The notes below the pieces were generated by a model that worked only from the letters and a program-made list of their open reading frames with translations, was not told the origin of the DNA and did no database searches. A DNA stretch of 35,878 nucleotides. Source: Elusimicrobiota bacterium (GTDB taxonomy: Bacteria > Elusimicrobiota > Elusimicrobia > Elusimicrobiales > Elusimicrobiaceae). The first letter of the stretch is position 1; every line of letters starts with the position of its first letter. The stretch spans positions 1-35,878 of the forward strand of contig JAISDW010000036.1 in the NCBI GenBank assembly GCA_031264445.1, in the 5' to 3' direction. Shown here one piece after another: positions 25,597 to 35,878 of the stretch. The translations under genes and the position numbers were made by a program.

Positions 25597-26466
25597 CTAT
25601 AACATTTTACTTTTAAGTCTTTCTGCCAGCCTGTCCAGTTCTTCAAGTGAATTATAGTGCAGCATCAAAATGCCTCTGCCGTGTTTTGAGCTTTGGCGCA
25701 GCTCAACTTTTGCGCCAAGCGCTTCTTGGAGGCTCTGCTCAAAAGACTGTATATCGGGCGTTTTGGCGGTTTTTTTGGTTTCCTTTGAAGGCAGCAAAAG
25801 CGCGCGGGCCGCGCTCTCCGCCTGCCGCACGGACATCTTGCCCGCGATAATCTTTTTCAGCAAAATATCTTGCTTTTTTTCATCAGAGAGCATTAAAAGC
25901 GCGCGGCCGTGGCCTTCGGTTATTTTGCCGGAAGAAATGGCTTCCTGTATGCCGGACGGAAGCTCCAGCAGGCGCAAGGTATTTGAGACCGCCGCTTTAG
26001 ACTTGCCGCAGTATTCGCCCAGCTCGCTCTGCGATACTTCAAATTTTTGTATCAAGCTCCTATAGCCCAAGGCGGTTTCTATGGGATTCAGATTTTCGCG
26101 CTGGATATTTTCTATAAGAGCAAGGGCGCAAAGCTGTTTTTCGTCCAGTTTGGAATGGACTATAGCCTGCACATCTTTAAGGCCGGCCAGCTGGGTAGCG
26201 CGCCAGCGGCGCTCACCCACGACGAGTTCATATTTATCCAGCCCGCTGTCATATACAACAACCACCGGCTGCGTCAGCCCGTGCTGCTTGATGGACTGCG
26301 CCAGCTCCTTAAGGCTTTCTTCATTAAAAGTTTTGCGTGGCTGGTAGCGGTTGGGGATTATTTTATTGACAGGTATGCTTTGTACCCCATTATTGCTGCT
26401 GCCGTCCTGCGGGATTTGCGCCCCGCCTAAAAGGGCCTCCAGCCCTTTGCCTAAGGCTTGTCTCAT
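25597..26466 (-). CDS. parB: Chromosome-partitioning protein ParB
   Basis: It is the CTP-dependent DNA clamp that loads at parS and spreads to organise the origin region. The 289-aa protein has the CTPase motifs GERRWRA (84-90) and ENIQRENLNPIE (119-130), a central HTH with recognition region GKSKAAVSNTLRLLELP (154-170; the common form is GKSRSHVAN), and a C-terminal dimerisation helix (SLEELDRLAERLKSKM). The N-terminal ALGKGLEALLGG is the conserved ParA-stimulating start. GGAGG lies in the end of parA, 5 nt separate the genes, and a terminator follows. Confidence 0.96.
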   Translation of the reverse strand: MRQALGKGLEALLGGAQIPQDGSSNNGVQSIPVNKIIPNRYQPRKTFNEESLKELAQSIKQHGLTQPVVVVYDSGLDKYELVVGERRWRATQLAGLKDVQAIVHSKLDEKQLCALALIENIQRENLNPIETALGYRSLIQKFEVSQSELGEYCGKSKAAVSNTLRLLELPSGIQEAISSGKITEGHGRALLMLSDEKKQDILLKKIIAGKMSVRQAESAARALLLPSKETKKTAKTPDIQSFEQSLQEALGAKVELRQSSKHGRGILMLHYNSLEELDRLAERLKSKML

Positions 26467-26471
26467 GTTAA

Positions 26472-27305
26472 TTATCCTCCGAAGTCAAAATCCGCTTTTA
26501 TGCCGGCGGAATACTGATAATCTTTATAATCCCCGGGTTTTGCGCCGCGGCGTTCAAGAAATTCAACGGCTAAATCAAGGTAGGCGCGCGTGCCGCGGCA
26601 GGAAGGGTCATATTCAAAAATGCTTTGGCCGAAGCTCGGTGCTTCCGCCAGGCGGATATTGCGCGGTATAGGCGTTTTATAGACTTTATCGCCGTAGAAT
26701 TTAGAAATTTCATCTTTAACCTGATTGGCCAGATTCATGCGGGCGTCATACATGGTAAGAATACCGCCGTCAACCTTAAGCTGCGGGCTCAAAAATTGCT
26801 TTACTTTACCCGTTGTATTGATAAAATGTGCAAGGCCTTCCATAGCATAATATTCACATTGTATAGGGGAAATTACACTGTCCGCCGCTACAAGCGCATT
26901 TATGGTTAAAAGGCTCAACGACGGGGGGCAATCTATAATGATAAAATCATACATCTTTTTTACTGTGGAAAGCGCTTCCCTGAGCACTTTTTCCCGCCCG
27001 GGGAGGTTTACAAGCTCCACTTCTGCGCCGGCAAGATCTTTGCTGGCGGGCAAAACATCTAACAGTTCATGGCTGCTCTGGCGTACAATATCTTTAAAAG
27101 CCGCTGTTCTGGTAAGCAGATGGTAAACCGATTTTTCATCATCTTTCAATATAATGCCCAAGCCTGAACTTGCATTGCTCTGCGGGTCAAAATCAACCAG
27201 TAAAACCTCCTGCCCGAGGCAGGCCAAAGCATAGGAAAGATTTACGGAAGTCGTCGTTTTGCCGACGCCGCCCTTCTGATTTGCGACGCATACTATTTCG
27301 CCCAT
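26472..27305 (-). CDS. parA: Chromosome-partitioning ATPase ParA (Soj-type)
   Basis: It is a ParA/MinD-family ATPase that binds the nucleoid and moves ParB-parS complexes. The 277-aa protein shows the deviant Walker A KGGVGKTT (11-18), DFDPQSNASSGLG, Walker B IIIDCPPSLSLLTINAL and the C-terminal PRNIRLAEAPSFGQSI. It lacks the long N-terminal HTH of plasmid ParA proteins, so it is the chromosomal type. GGGAG precedes the ATG. It is co-transcribed with parB from the promoter at 27340-27368. Confidence 0.96.
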   Translation of the reverse strand: MGEIVCVANQKGGVGKTTTSVNLSYALACLGQEVLLVDFDPQSNASSGLGIILKDDEKSVYHLLTRTAAFKDIVRQSSHELLDVLPASKDLAGAEVELVNLPGREKVLREALSTVKKMYDFIIIDCPPSLSLLTINALVAADSVISPIQCEYYAMEGLAHFINTTGKVKQFLSPQLKVDGGILTMYDARMNLANQVKDEISKFYGDKVYKTPIPRNIRLAEAPSFGQSIFEYDPSCRGTRAYLDLAVEFLERRGAKPGDYKDYQYSAGIKADFDFGG

Positions 27306-27339
27306 ATAATACTCCCAACTGTTTTAAAATTATATAAAT

Positions 27340-27368
27340 ATTAAATATAATAAATAGCGCGAAGTCAA
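27340..27368 (-). promoter_or_regulatory. parAB promoter
   Basis: On the minus strand TTGACT (27368-27363), a 17-nt spacer and TTTAAT (27345-27340) precede parA by 34 nt. It lies between parA and the parS-like sites, so ParB spreading could affect it. Confidence 0.5.
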
Positions 27369-27403
27369 GCGCGCAGGAGGGGCGGCATGGATTGATTGAC
27401 TGA

Positions 27404-27419
27404 GTTTTCACGTGAAAAT
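27404..27419. promoter_or_regulatory. parS-like site 2
   Basis: GTTTTCACGTGAAAAT contains the 14-bp perfect palindrome TTTTCACGTGAAAA (27405-27418) with the CACGTG centre of the parS consensus. It lies about 100 bp upstream of parA. Confidence 0.65.
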
Positions 27420-27447
27420 TTTATATGTTTGCGCAGGATTGGCCACA

Positions 27448-27471
27448 AAAAGTTTTCATGTGAAAACTTTT
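27448..27471. promoter_or_regulatory. parS-like site 3
   Basis: Core GTTTTCATGTGAAAAC (27452-27467) with 11-bp arms, exactly the reverse complement of site 1. The rest of the gap up to 27682 holds a TTAGCTTGACTAA palindrome (27596-27608) and nothing else recognised. Confidence 0.65.
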
Positions 27472-27682
27472 ATGAGGATTGTAAAGATCTATGCGGTATG
27501 CCACCGCCACAAAAAGAATGCTGGGCAATAAATTCCCCTGCATAAAATTATAAAATAACATCATCTACAAACTTTCGCATACAGCGGCGGCGCAGTTAGC
27601 TTGACTAACTTTATATTATCTCATTTGCACGCAAAATAAAGACAGAAACGGACATATGCCCTGCGGAGGAAATAAACAAAAG

Positions 27683-28309
27683 CTACTTAAAAACTATACT
27701 GTTTTTAACACGGATAATGTCTTCCTTTGGGACGCTGTGGGTTTTTGAAAGTATTATGGCCGAATATTTGTCCTCGTCCATTTTGCAAACAAAAGTTATA
27801 TATTCATATTCACTTTTACTGTCTTCAAGAATTTTTACGTAGTATAAACACTCTTTCCCTGATATTACCGTAGGTTTTTTATTAACTATCCATATCCACT
27901 TATCCTCGGAAGAAGCTTTAATAAAACCATCGGCCGCGTTTTCTAAGGATCCGCGCATTGGGTTATTTCCAAAAAAACTAATTGTGAGGTCGTTCGGGAT
28001 ACTTATAAAAAATTCCTCCCCAGCTTTTACAATAGGATAAGGGAACTCCACCCTGGCTATATCCGTATCACGTGTGCGCCAGTGCGAGGAGAAAGACCAA
28101 TCAACAAGCAAATATCCTGCTATTAAAAAGACGCATACGCCGGCAAACCATTTAATTCTGACAAGCAGCCTGAAATTTTTATTTAAAAATTTTCTTATTA
28201 GTATATACGGCAGATAAATAAAAGCCCAGATAAAGGCGATTATCCATATCACAGACAGGGGAATTATAATTCTCGGTATCAGCTCTAAAATATCCAATAA
28301 AATATGCAT
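27683..28309 (-). CDS. Two-helix membrane protein of unknown function
   Basis: The 208-aa product has two membrane helices (about 11-40 and 53-72, GVCVFLIAGYLLVDW) and a 135-residue C-terminal domain beginning with WRTRDTDIARVEFPYPIVKAGEEFFISIPNDLTISFFG, which looks beta-rich and extracytoplasmic. I do not recognise the family. The Shine-Dalgarno (GGAAT) is weak. Base composition is AT-rich compared with gyrA next door. It stands alone between gyrA and parA on the same strand. Confidence 0.75.
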   Translation of the reverse strand: MHILLDILELIPRIIIPLSVIWIIAFIWAFIYLPYILIRKFLNKNFRLLVRIKWFAGVCVFLIAGYLLVDWSFSSHWRTRDTDIARVEFPYPIVKAGEEFFISIPNDLTISFFGNNPMRGSLENAADGFIKASSEDKWIWIVNKKPTVISGKECLYYVKILEDSKSEYEYITFVCKMDEDKYSAIILSKTHSVPKEDIIRVKNSIVFK

Positions 28310-28488
28310 TTTTTAATTCCAGCCGTTAAATATTGTCATGCAATGTTACACATTTTGTATAAAGATATTTTTAAGTATAGCAATATTTTATTTATTTTGC
28401 ACTATATTTAAGAATGTACTTTACGAATTAAGGAGTATTTAAAGACAGCGGGGGAGGGAAAGAAAAATTAAATATAATAAAAAATAAT

Positions 28489-28546
28489 CCACCCCCGCCC
28501 CGGTCTTCCCCCTCATAAAGAAAGAGGGAAATTGGGGAGAGGGTGG
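28489..28546. repeat. Degenerate family B-like repeat
   Basis: The ends CCACCCCCGCCCC and GGGGAGAGGGTGG are inverted repeats, and CCCCCTC-N10-GAGGG lies inside. It resembles the family B termini but is shorter and diverged. It sits in the gap behind gyrA, where it may also act in transcript ending. Confidence 0.45.
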
Positions 28547-28565
28547 AAAACCTAACGCGAGCGGC

Positions 28566-31094
28566 CTAATCTGCGGCTTTGGCTGGTGCGCCGGCGGCGC
28601 CTTCCGCATCCTCGCGGCGCTCCTCTTCTTCCTTTACCACGGGGGCCACGCGGGCAATCCTGTCGCCGTCGTCCAGCTTGACAAGCCTTACGCCCTGCGC
28701 GTTGCGGCCCACGCTGCGGATTTCTTCGCACCGGATGCGTATGGCCATGCCCTTTTCGGTGATAATCATGAGGTCTTTGCTCTCGTCCACCAGTTTTATG
28801 CCGACCACCGGGCCGTTGCGCTCGCTCGTTTTAATAGTTATAACGCCCGATCCGCCCCTGTTCTGCGTGCGGTATTCGCCAAACTCGGTGCGTTTGCCGT
28901 AGCCGTTTTCGCAGACGGAAAGAACATCCGGCTGCGCGCTTTCGCGCGGGGCGTGCTCCATGCCTACGGCACTGTCGCCCTCGGCCATGCGTATGCCTAT
29001 CACGCCTTTGGCCGTGCGGCCCATGGCGCGCACCTGATTTTCGTCAAATCTTATTGATTTGCCCTGCCTGGTGGCTATTACGATATCGCTCTTGCCGTTT
29101 GTAAGCTGGACTGACATCAGCACGTCGCCTTCTTCCAGCCCGATGGCGATTATGCCCGTGCGGCGGATATTGGCAAACTCAGCGAGCTCGCAGCGTTTTA
29201 TGGTACCCATACGCGTGCACATAGTAAGGTAAGTCTCGCCCGCGTTTTTGGGGTCAAAATCGCAAATGGCGACGGCGGAGGTAACTTTCTCCTCCCCTGA
29301 TATCTGCAGCAGATTGACTATAGCCTTACCCTTGCTCTGGCGGTTGCCTTCGGGGATTTCAAAGGCTTTTAAGGCAAATACGCGCCCGCGGTTGGTAAAC
29401 ATAAGTATAGTGGCGTGGCTGGAGGTGACGAAAAGATGCTCTATAAAATCCTCTTCTTTCGTCTTGCCGCCGATAATGCCCTTGCCGCCGCGGTTCTGCG
29501 ATTTGTAAGTGTCCAGCGGTATGCGTTTTGCATAGCCGTCGTTGGAAAGAGTGATTACGACGTCTTCCTCATCAATCAAATCTTCTATTGAAAAGTCAGT
29601 GATATCGGTGGAAATTTCGGTGCGGCGTTTGTCGCCGTAATCCTTAATCATCTGATTAAGTTCCTGTACGATGATTTCCAGGACGCGCTGAGGGCTGCCA
29701 AGGATATCCTGCAGGTCTTTGATGAGAGAGGCAAGTTCTTTTTGCTCCTGCTCTATTGCCAGCGAAGACAGCTGCGTAAGCTGGTGCAGGCGCATATCAA
29801 GTATGGCCTGCGTCTGCGCCTCGCTGAGCGAGAATCTTTTGATTAAAGCCAGTTTAGCCTCGTTTGCGTCGCGCGATTTGCGGATTATGGCGACAACTTC
29901 ATCCATATTGGCCAGCGCGACAAGGAAGCCCTGCAAAACGTGGTCGCGCTTTAAAGCCTTGTTTAAATCAAAGCGCGTGCGGTTGTTGACGATTTCCTGC
30001 CGGTGCCTGACATACTGGCGCATGACGTCTTTTATGCCCAGCACGCGCGGCTTGCCGTCAACTATGGCAAGCATATTCACGCCGAAGCTGGTTTGCAGCT
30101 GCGTGTGTTTGAAAAGCTGGTTTAAAACGACCTGCCCCGTGGCGTCGCGTTTTAATTCTATCACAAGGCGCATGCCGCGGCGGTCGGATTCGTCGCGGAT
30201 ATCCGAAATTTCTGTTATCTTTTTATCGCGCACCAGGCCGGCTATTGATTCTATCAGATTGGTTTTGTTGACCTGATAGGGGATTTCGGTCACAATAATG
30301 GCTTCGCGGCCGCCTTTCATTTCCTCTATCTCCGCGCGCGCCTGCAGTTTGAGCGAGCCGCGGCCCGTCTCAAAATAATCCATTACGCCTTTTGTGCCGC
30401 GCAGTATGCCGCCCGTGGGGAAATCCGGCCCTTTTACTATGTGCATCATTTCCCTGGTGGTTATTGCGGGGTTATTAATAATCTCTATTATGCCTTTGCA
30501 AACTTCCGCCAGATTATGCGGGGGAATATTTGTCGCCATGCCGACGGCAATGCCGCTTGAGCCGTTTACAAGCAGCTGCGGAATTTTGGCGGGCAGCACC
30601 GAAGGCTCCTGCAAAGAACCGTCGTAGTTGGGGATAAATTTTACCGTGTCTTTATCAAGGTCGCTGAGCAGTTCGTCCGCTATGGCCTGCAGGCGGACTT
30701 CCGTATAACGCATAGCAGCCGGATAGTCGCCGTCTATTGAGCCGAAGTTTCCCTGACCGTTGACCAGCATATTGCGCATTGAAAAATCCTGCGCCATGCG
30801 CACCAGCGCGTCATAAACCGCGACGTCGCCGTGCGGGTGGTATTTACCCAAAACGTCGCCGACGACGCGGGCGGATTTTTTATAGGGCTTATTGTATTTG
30901 AGGCCCATTTCATCCATTGCGTAAAGTATGCGGCGGTGTACTGGCTTAAGGCCGTCGCGCACGTCGGGCAGGGCGCGGCCCACGATTACGCTCATCGCAT
31001 AGTCTATATAGGAGGATTTCATCTCCTCCCCGATATCGCGCTGCCTGACGCTGCCGAATAAATCTATATTTTTTTGTTCATTGGTTTCTGCCAT
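28566..31094 (-). CDS. gyrA: DNA gyrase subunit A
   Basis: It is the breakage-reunion subunit of gyrase. The 842-aa protein has catalytic Tyr130 in AAMRYTEV, the quinolone-determining region [17 protein letters not shown] (87-102), and a C-terminal beta-pinwheel with a GyrA-box QNRGGKG (usually QRRGGKG), which marks it as GyrA rather than ParC. The residue equal to E. coli Ser83 is Val91; Asp95 (E. coli Asp87) is kept. GAGGAAAA precedes ATG 31094, and gyrB ends 11 nt upstream. The C-terminus is acidic and Ala-rich and the stop is TAG. Confidence 0.97.
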   Translation of the reverse strand: MAETNEQKNIDLFGSVRQRDIGEEMKSSYIDYAMSVIVGRALPDVRDGLKPVHRRILYAMDEMGLKYNKPYKKSARVVGDVLGKYHPHGDVAVYDALVRMAQDFSMRNMLVNGQGNFGSIDGDYPAAMRYTEVRLQAIADELLSDLDKDTVKFIPNYDGSLQEPSVLPAKIPQLLVNGSSGIAVGMATNIPPHNLAEVCKGIIEIINNPAITTREMMHIVKGPDFPTGGILRGTKGVMDYFETGRGSLKLQARAEIEEMKGGREAIIVTEIPYQVNKTNLIESIAGLVRDKKITEISDIRDESDRRGMRLVIELKRDATGQVVLNQLFKHTQLQTSFGVNMLAIVDGKPRVLGIKDVMRQYVRHRQEIVNNRTRFDLNKALKRDHVLQGFLVALANMDEVVAIIRKSRDANEAKLALIKRFSLSEAQTQAILDMRLHQLTQLSSLAIEQEQKELASLIKDLQDILGSPQRVLEIIVQELNQMIKDYGDKRRTEISTDITDFSIEDLIDEEDVVITLSNDGYAKRIPLDTYKSQNRGGKGIIGGKTKEEDFIEHLFVTSSHATILMFTNRGRVFALKAFEIPEGNRQSKGKAIVNLLQISGEEKVTSAVAICDFDPKNAGETYLTMCTRMGTIKRCELAEFANIRRTGIIAIGLEEGDVLMSVQLTNGKSDIVIATRQGKSIRFDENQVRAMGRTAKGVIGIRMAEGDSAVGMEHAPRESAQPDVLSVCENGYGKRTEFGEYRTQNRGGSGVITIKTSERNGPVVGIKLVDESKDLMIITEKGMAIRIRCEEIRSVGRNAQGVRLVKLDDGDRIARVAPVVKEEEERREDAEGAAGAPAKAAD

Positions 31095-31105
31095 AAAATT
31101 TTCCT

Positions 31106-33595
<2,490 letters not shown>

Positions 33596-33652
33596 TTAAC
33601 TTTTAAAATTATCTATAAACCTTTTTTCATTTGCGAACTATTTTACACCACA

Positions 33653-33824
33653 TTACTTAAGAGCTATATTATGGCACCACGGTAAATTCTGCAACACCTG
33701 TTGCACTATTTTAGAACCTTCATAAATCTTGGCAAATTTTGACATACTCGCGTTGCTGAGCCAACAGTATTTGCTGCTTCACATCGCTTACGGTTTTAAA
33801 ATATTCATTTGTATTGATTAACAT
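33653..33824 (-). pseudogene. Decayed N-terminal fragment of a YhcG/DUF1016-family gene
   Basis: In the 312-bp gap upstream of gyrB, the minus strand reads MLINTNEYFKTVSDVKQQIL (33824 onward, ending in TGA at 33720), then in another frame MSKFAKIYEGSKIVQQVLQN-LPWCHNIALK (33745 to TAA 33653). These match the start of DUF1016 proteins and their later FAxxY-IVQQ-IPWxHN motif; the part between is missing and the frames differ. It is a deletion-scarred relic. The C-terminal half of a related gene lies at 35376-35878. Confidence 0.65.
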
Positions 33825-33889
33825 TTTTACCAATTGGCAATATAATTTTTATTTAAACTCTTTTTAAGCATAGCTTTACCCTGCTATTT

Positions 33890-35311
33890 TTATTGCGCTT
33901 TCTGTTGACTCTTTTGCTCTTGTTCTTGTTTTAATAAAATTAAACAATCTTTTGTTTCTTGAACTTTATCTCTATTGTTAATAAAAGAAGTAATTATTTC
34001 GGAACATTGTTCTTGGTCTGGCAAATATTTTAAAGCAATCGCAAGCGGTTCAAGATAGTCTGAAAAATTGTATCCAGAATTACCTATGTTTTCTATATTT
34101 ATCTTTTGTATATATTCATTAACAATTTTTTCAAATACTTCCTGAGGATTTTGTATTTGAGACGATAAATAGTCCACAATAGATGATTCTCTCCAAAAAG
34201 CACTAGAGAAAATAACATTGCCCAGAACTTTAGCAGATACTTGTGCGCCATTTTCAACAAGAAATTTGAGTATGTCTATCTTTGCATAGTGAGTATGACG
34301 ATCGCTTTGTGGATATGAATAATATTCAATCAGCGTTTCCGAATATGGAAGACATTGCTCATTTAAATCTCCGCCTTTACTAAACATAAATTTAAAATCT
34401 TCTATATTACGAAGGCCGCAAAGAGTAGGTTTTACCCCTTTTGATATGAGATATTCAGCAAAAGGTTTATCTCCCATAAAAAATGATAAATCAACTGCTT
34501 CCGGCGAAAAGCCGCGCTCCAATAAATGTTGTGTAAATTGTTGCCCTGACCTCACTGGGGGAGGAAGCCCTTCACAGGTTGGGTCAAAGAAAACCGCGCT
34601 ATAAGTTAATGGATATACGCCATTATCAATTAAAAAATCCGCCAATTCTATATCTTGGCTGCGGTTTACTTCTTCTATGATAAAATCTTTAAGAGTATAA
34701 TCCTTAACACACCCGTCCCAATAACAAACAATAGTATCTGATGCAAAACCGTTTTTTATTAAAACTTTCATTATATTATAATCTCTTTTTTTCAAAGCAA
34801 CAAAAAAAGCAGTATCCTCATAGTTTTCTGGGCAGTAGTATTCATCAGAAGAATACCGTAAAAACTTACAACTATTTGCGCTGCCGCCGTTTTCTAAAGC
34901 TTTTTTTAATCTTTCTACATCGCCTGCTTGCACAGCGTTATATACTTCTGTATTTTTTGCTTGTTGTTGCTCTTCCGGCGTCATTTCAACGGCAGGTTCT
35001 TCGTTAGGTAATTCTTCGGCTTTTGCTTCAATATTTTCTTCTATTTCTGTTATTTCATTATTGTCTGTTTTTTCTTCATCAATATTGCCGGTGCCTTTAT
35101 CCTCTTCAATAACAAAAGTTTGTTCAGGCATTGCATTTGCGTTTGCTGCCGGAATATTTTTTGCCGCCGCCGTGTTTTGCGCGGGATATATAACCGGCGC
35201 AGTTTTTGCCGCTGTAAGTTTATTGAATGCATAAGCGGCAGACAATACCGCCGACAATATTACCGCCCATGTAATCAAATTTATAATCAAACCTTTTGGC
35301 AATTTTTTCAT
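33890..35311 (-). CDS. Membrane-anchored protein with degenerate ankyrin-like repeats
   Basis: The 473-aa product starts MKKLPKGLIINLITWAVILSAVLSAAYAF, a single N-terminal membrane helix or uncleaved signal. A disordered, Glu-rich and Ala-rich linker follows (about 45-120, ending MTPEEQQQAKNTEV). The rest looks like diverged ankyrin units (AVQAGDVERLKKALENGG, AFFVALKKRDYNIMKVLIKNG, DIELADFLIDNGV, DILKFLVENGAQV) with several Cys. I chose ATG 35311, with AAGGAC upstream, over 35338. The architecture (anchor, acidic linker, helical repeats) suggests a periplasmic scaffold; the partner is unknown. It stands between two YhcG-family pieces. Confidence 0.78.
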   Translation of the reverse strand: MKKLPKGLIINLITWAVILSAVLSAAYAFNKLTAAKTAPVIYPAQNTAAAKNIPAANANAMPEQTFVIEEDKGTGNIDEEKTDNNEITEIEENIEAKAEELPNEEPAVEMTPEEQQQAKNTEVYNAVQAGDVERLKKALENGGSANSCKFLRYSSDEYYCPENYEDTAFFVALKKRDYNIMKVLIKNGFASDTIVCYWDGCVKDYTLKDFIIEEVNRSQDIELADFLIDNGVYPLTYSAVFFDPTCEGLPPPVRSGQQFTQHLLERGFSPEAVDLSFFMGDKPFAEYLISKGVKPTLCGLRNIEDFKFMFSKGGDLNEQCLPYSETLIEYYSYPQSDRHTHYAKIDILKFLVENGAQVSAKVLGNVIFSSAFWRESSIVDYLSSQIQNPQEVFEKIVNEYIQKINIENIGNSGYNFSDYLEPLAIALKYLPDQEQCSEIITSFINNRDKVQETKDCLILLKQEQEQKSQQKAQ

Positions 35312-35375
35312 TGTATAAGTCCTTGTTTGTAATCTCAAAATTTTTGCCTGTATATTTTATCTTTTTAAACCACCA

Positions 35376-35878
35376 TTACTTTTTTGTTTCCTTAGAGGTT
35401 TTATGTTTTTTCAATTCCGCCTCAATTTCCTTAATGGAAGGCAAGGAATTTTTAAAATTCTTTGGCAACACTTTTGAAAATTTATACTCGGAAATCCCTA
35501 TCGGCTGGCTGTTGCTTTCCAAAGAATACTGCGCAACAATATTATCCTTTGTTTTGCAAATAATCAGCCCTATTGTCGGGTTGTCGGCTTCTTTTTTTAA
35601 TTGATGGTTTACTGCTGACACATAAAGTCCTAGCTGCCCTGTGTGCGCGGCTTCAAATTTGCCAGTTTTCAGTTCAATTACTACATAACAGCGCAGATTT
35701 AAATGATAAGACAGCAAATCAATAAAAATATCTTCTTTACCGACTGTCAAATGTATTTGCCTGCCTACATAAGAAAAACCCTGCCCCAATTCCAAAAGGA
35801 ATTTTGTTATGTTTTTAGTCAGGGCATCTTCCAATTCCTTTTCGTTGTATTGTGCGGTGAGCGTTAAAAAATCAAAAT
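35376..35878 (-). CDS. YhcG/DUF1016-family PD-(D/E)XK nuclease, C-terminal part (5' end outside window)
   Basis: The frame is open to the right edge (167 codons seen). The text FDFLTLTAQYNEKELEDALTKN, FLLELGQGFSYVGRQ, IFIDLLSYHLNLRCYVVIEL-KTGKF and DNPTIGLIICKTKDNIVAQY matches the C-terminal nuclease domain of YhcG/DUF1016 proteins, with Asp in FIDLL and Glu-x-Lys in IELKTG as the PD-(D/E)XK residues. The N-terminal domain lies outside. Such genes are often found near restriction-modification or mobile regions; no such system is visible here. The related relic at 33653-33824 suggests a second, dead copy. Confidence 0.88.
   Translation of the reverse strand, partial: FDFLTLTAQYNEKELEDALTKNITKFLLELGQGFSYVGRQIHLTVGKEDIFIDLLSYHLNLRCYVVIELKTGKFEAAHTGQLGLYVSAVNHQLKKEADNPTIGLIICKTKDNIVAQYSLESNSQPIGISEYKFSKVLPKNFKNSLPSIKEIEAELKKHKTSKETKK

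Overview
The window looks like a chromosomal segment of an Elusimicrobiota bacterium (Elusimicrobium-like, Gram-negative type). The main evidence is three scattered single-gene type IV pilin-like proteins that share a near-identical class III prepilin N-terminus, a pattern I associate with Elusimicrobium. HldD, lipoproteins and a simple F-type ATP synthase fit a diderm anaerobe. This is taxonomic inference from gene style, not from a marker search. No rRNA or tRNA was seen.

Layout: (1) 1-946, partial exported coiled-coil/membrane protein (-). (2) 1277-3886, uvrB and a minimal biotin ligase (+), stop-to-stop with pilin 1 (-). (3) 4391-5172, a repeat-rich gap. (4) 5173-5993, a thioesterase/lipoprotein pair (-), divergent from a membrane-anchored unknown and ligA (+, 6043-8828), stop-to-stop with pilin 2 (-). 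(5) 9755-17817, one long minus-strand ATP synthase operon, atpI/Z-like-B-E-F-H-A-[hldD]-G-D-[secreted unknown]-C, interrupted by two non-ATPase genes. (6) A TreT-like glycosyltransferase (-) divergent from a GH13 glycosidase (+), then pilin 3 (-). (7) A GT8 glycosyltransferase and signal peptidase I (+). (8) An ankyrin-repeat lipoprotein (-). (9) parA-parB (-) flanked by three parS-like palindromes. (10) gyrB-gyrA (-), in which gyrB carries an in-frame TAG 57 codons before its natural end. (11) A decayed YhcG-family fragment, an anchored ankyrin-like protein and the C-terminal half of a YhcG/DUF1016 nuclease running off the right edge.

How it works together: DNA maintenance dominates (UvrB, LigA, ParAB, GyrAB), with energy conservation (F1Fo ATPase), envelope biogenesis (HldD, SPase I, GT8, lipoproteins) and surface fibres (pilins). 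The three pilin genes share one promoter architecture with constant spacing, so they probably form a regulon. A second class of genes (uvrB, the 6043 gene, the TreT-like gene, GT8) has a -10-like hexamer exactly 6 nt before the start codon and no Shine-Dalgarno, suggesting leaderless mRNAs. Intergenic gaps carry at least three families of palindromic MITE/BIME-like repeats, usually just upstream of the pilin genes.

No defence island or CRISPR array is visible. The most unusual items are the gyrB amber codon, the two guests in the atp operon, the pilin promoter regulon and the leaderless promoter class.
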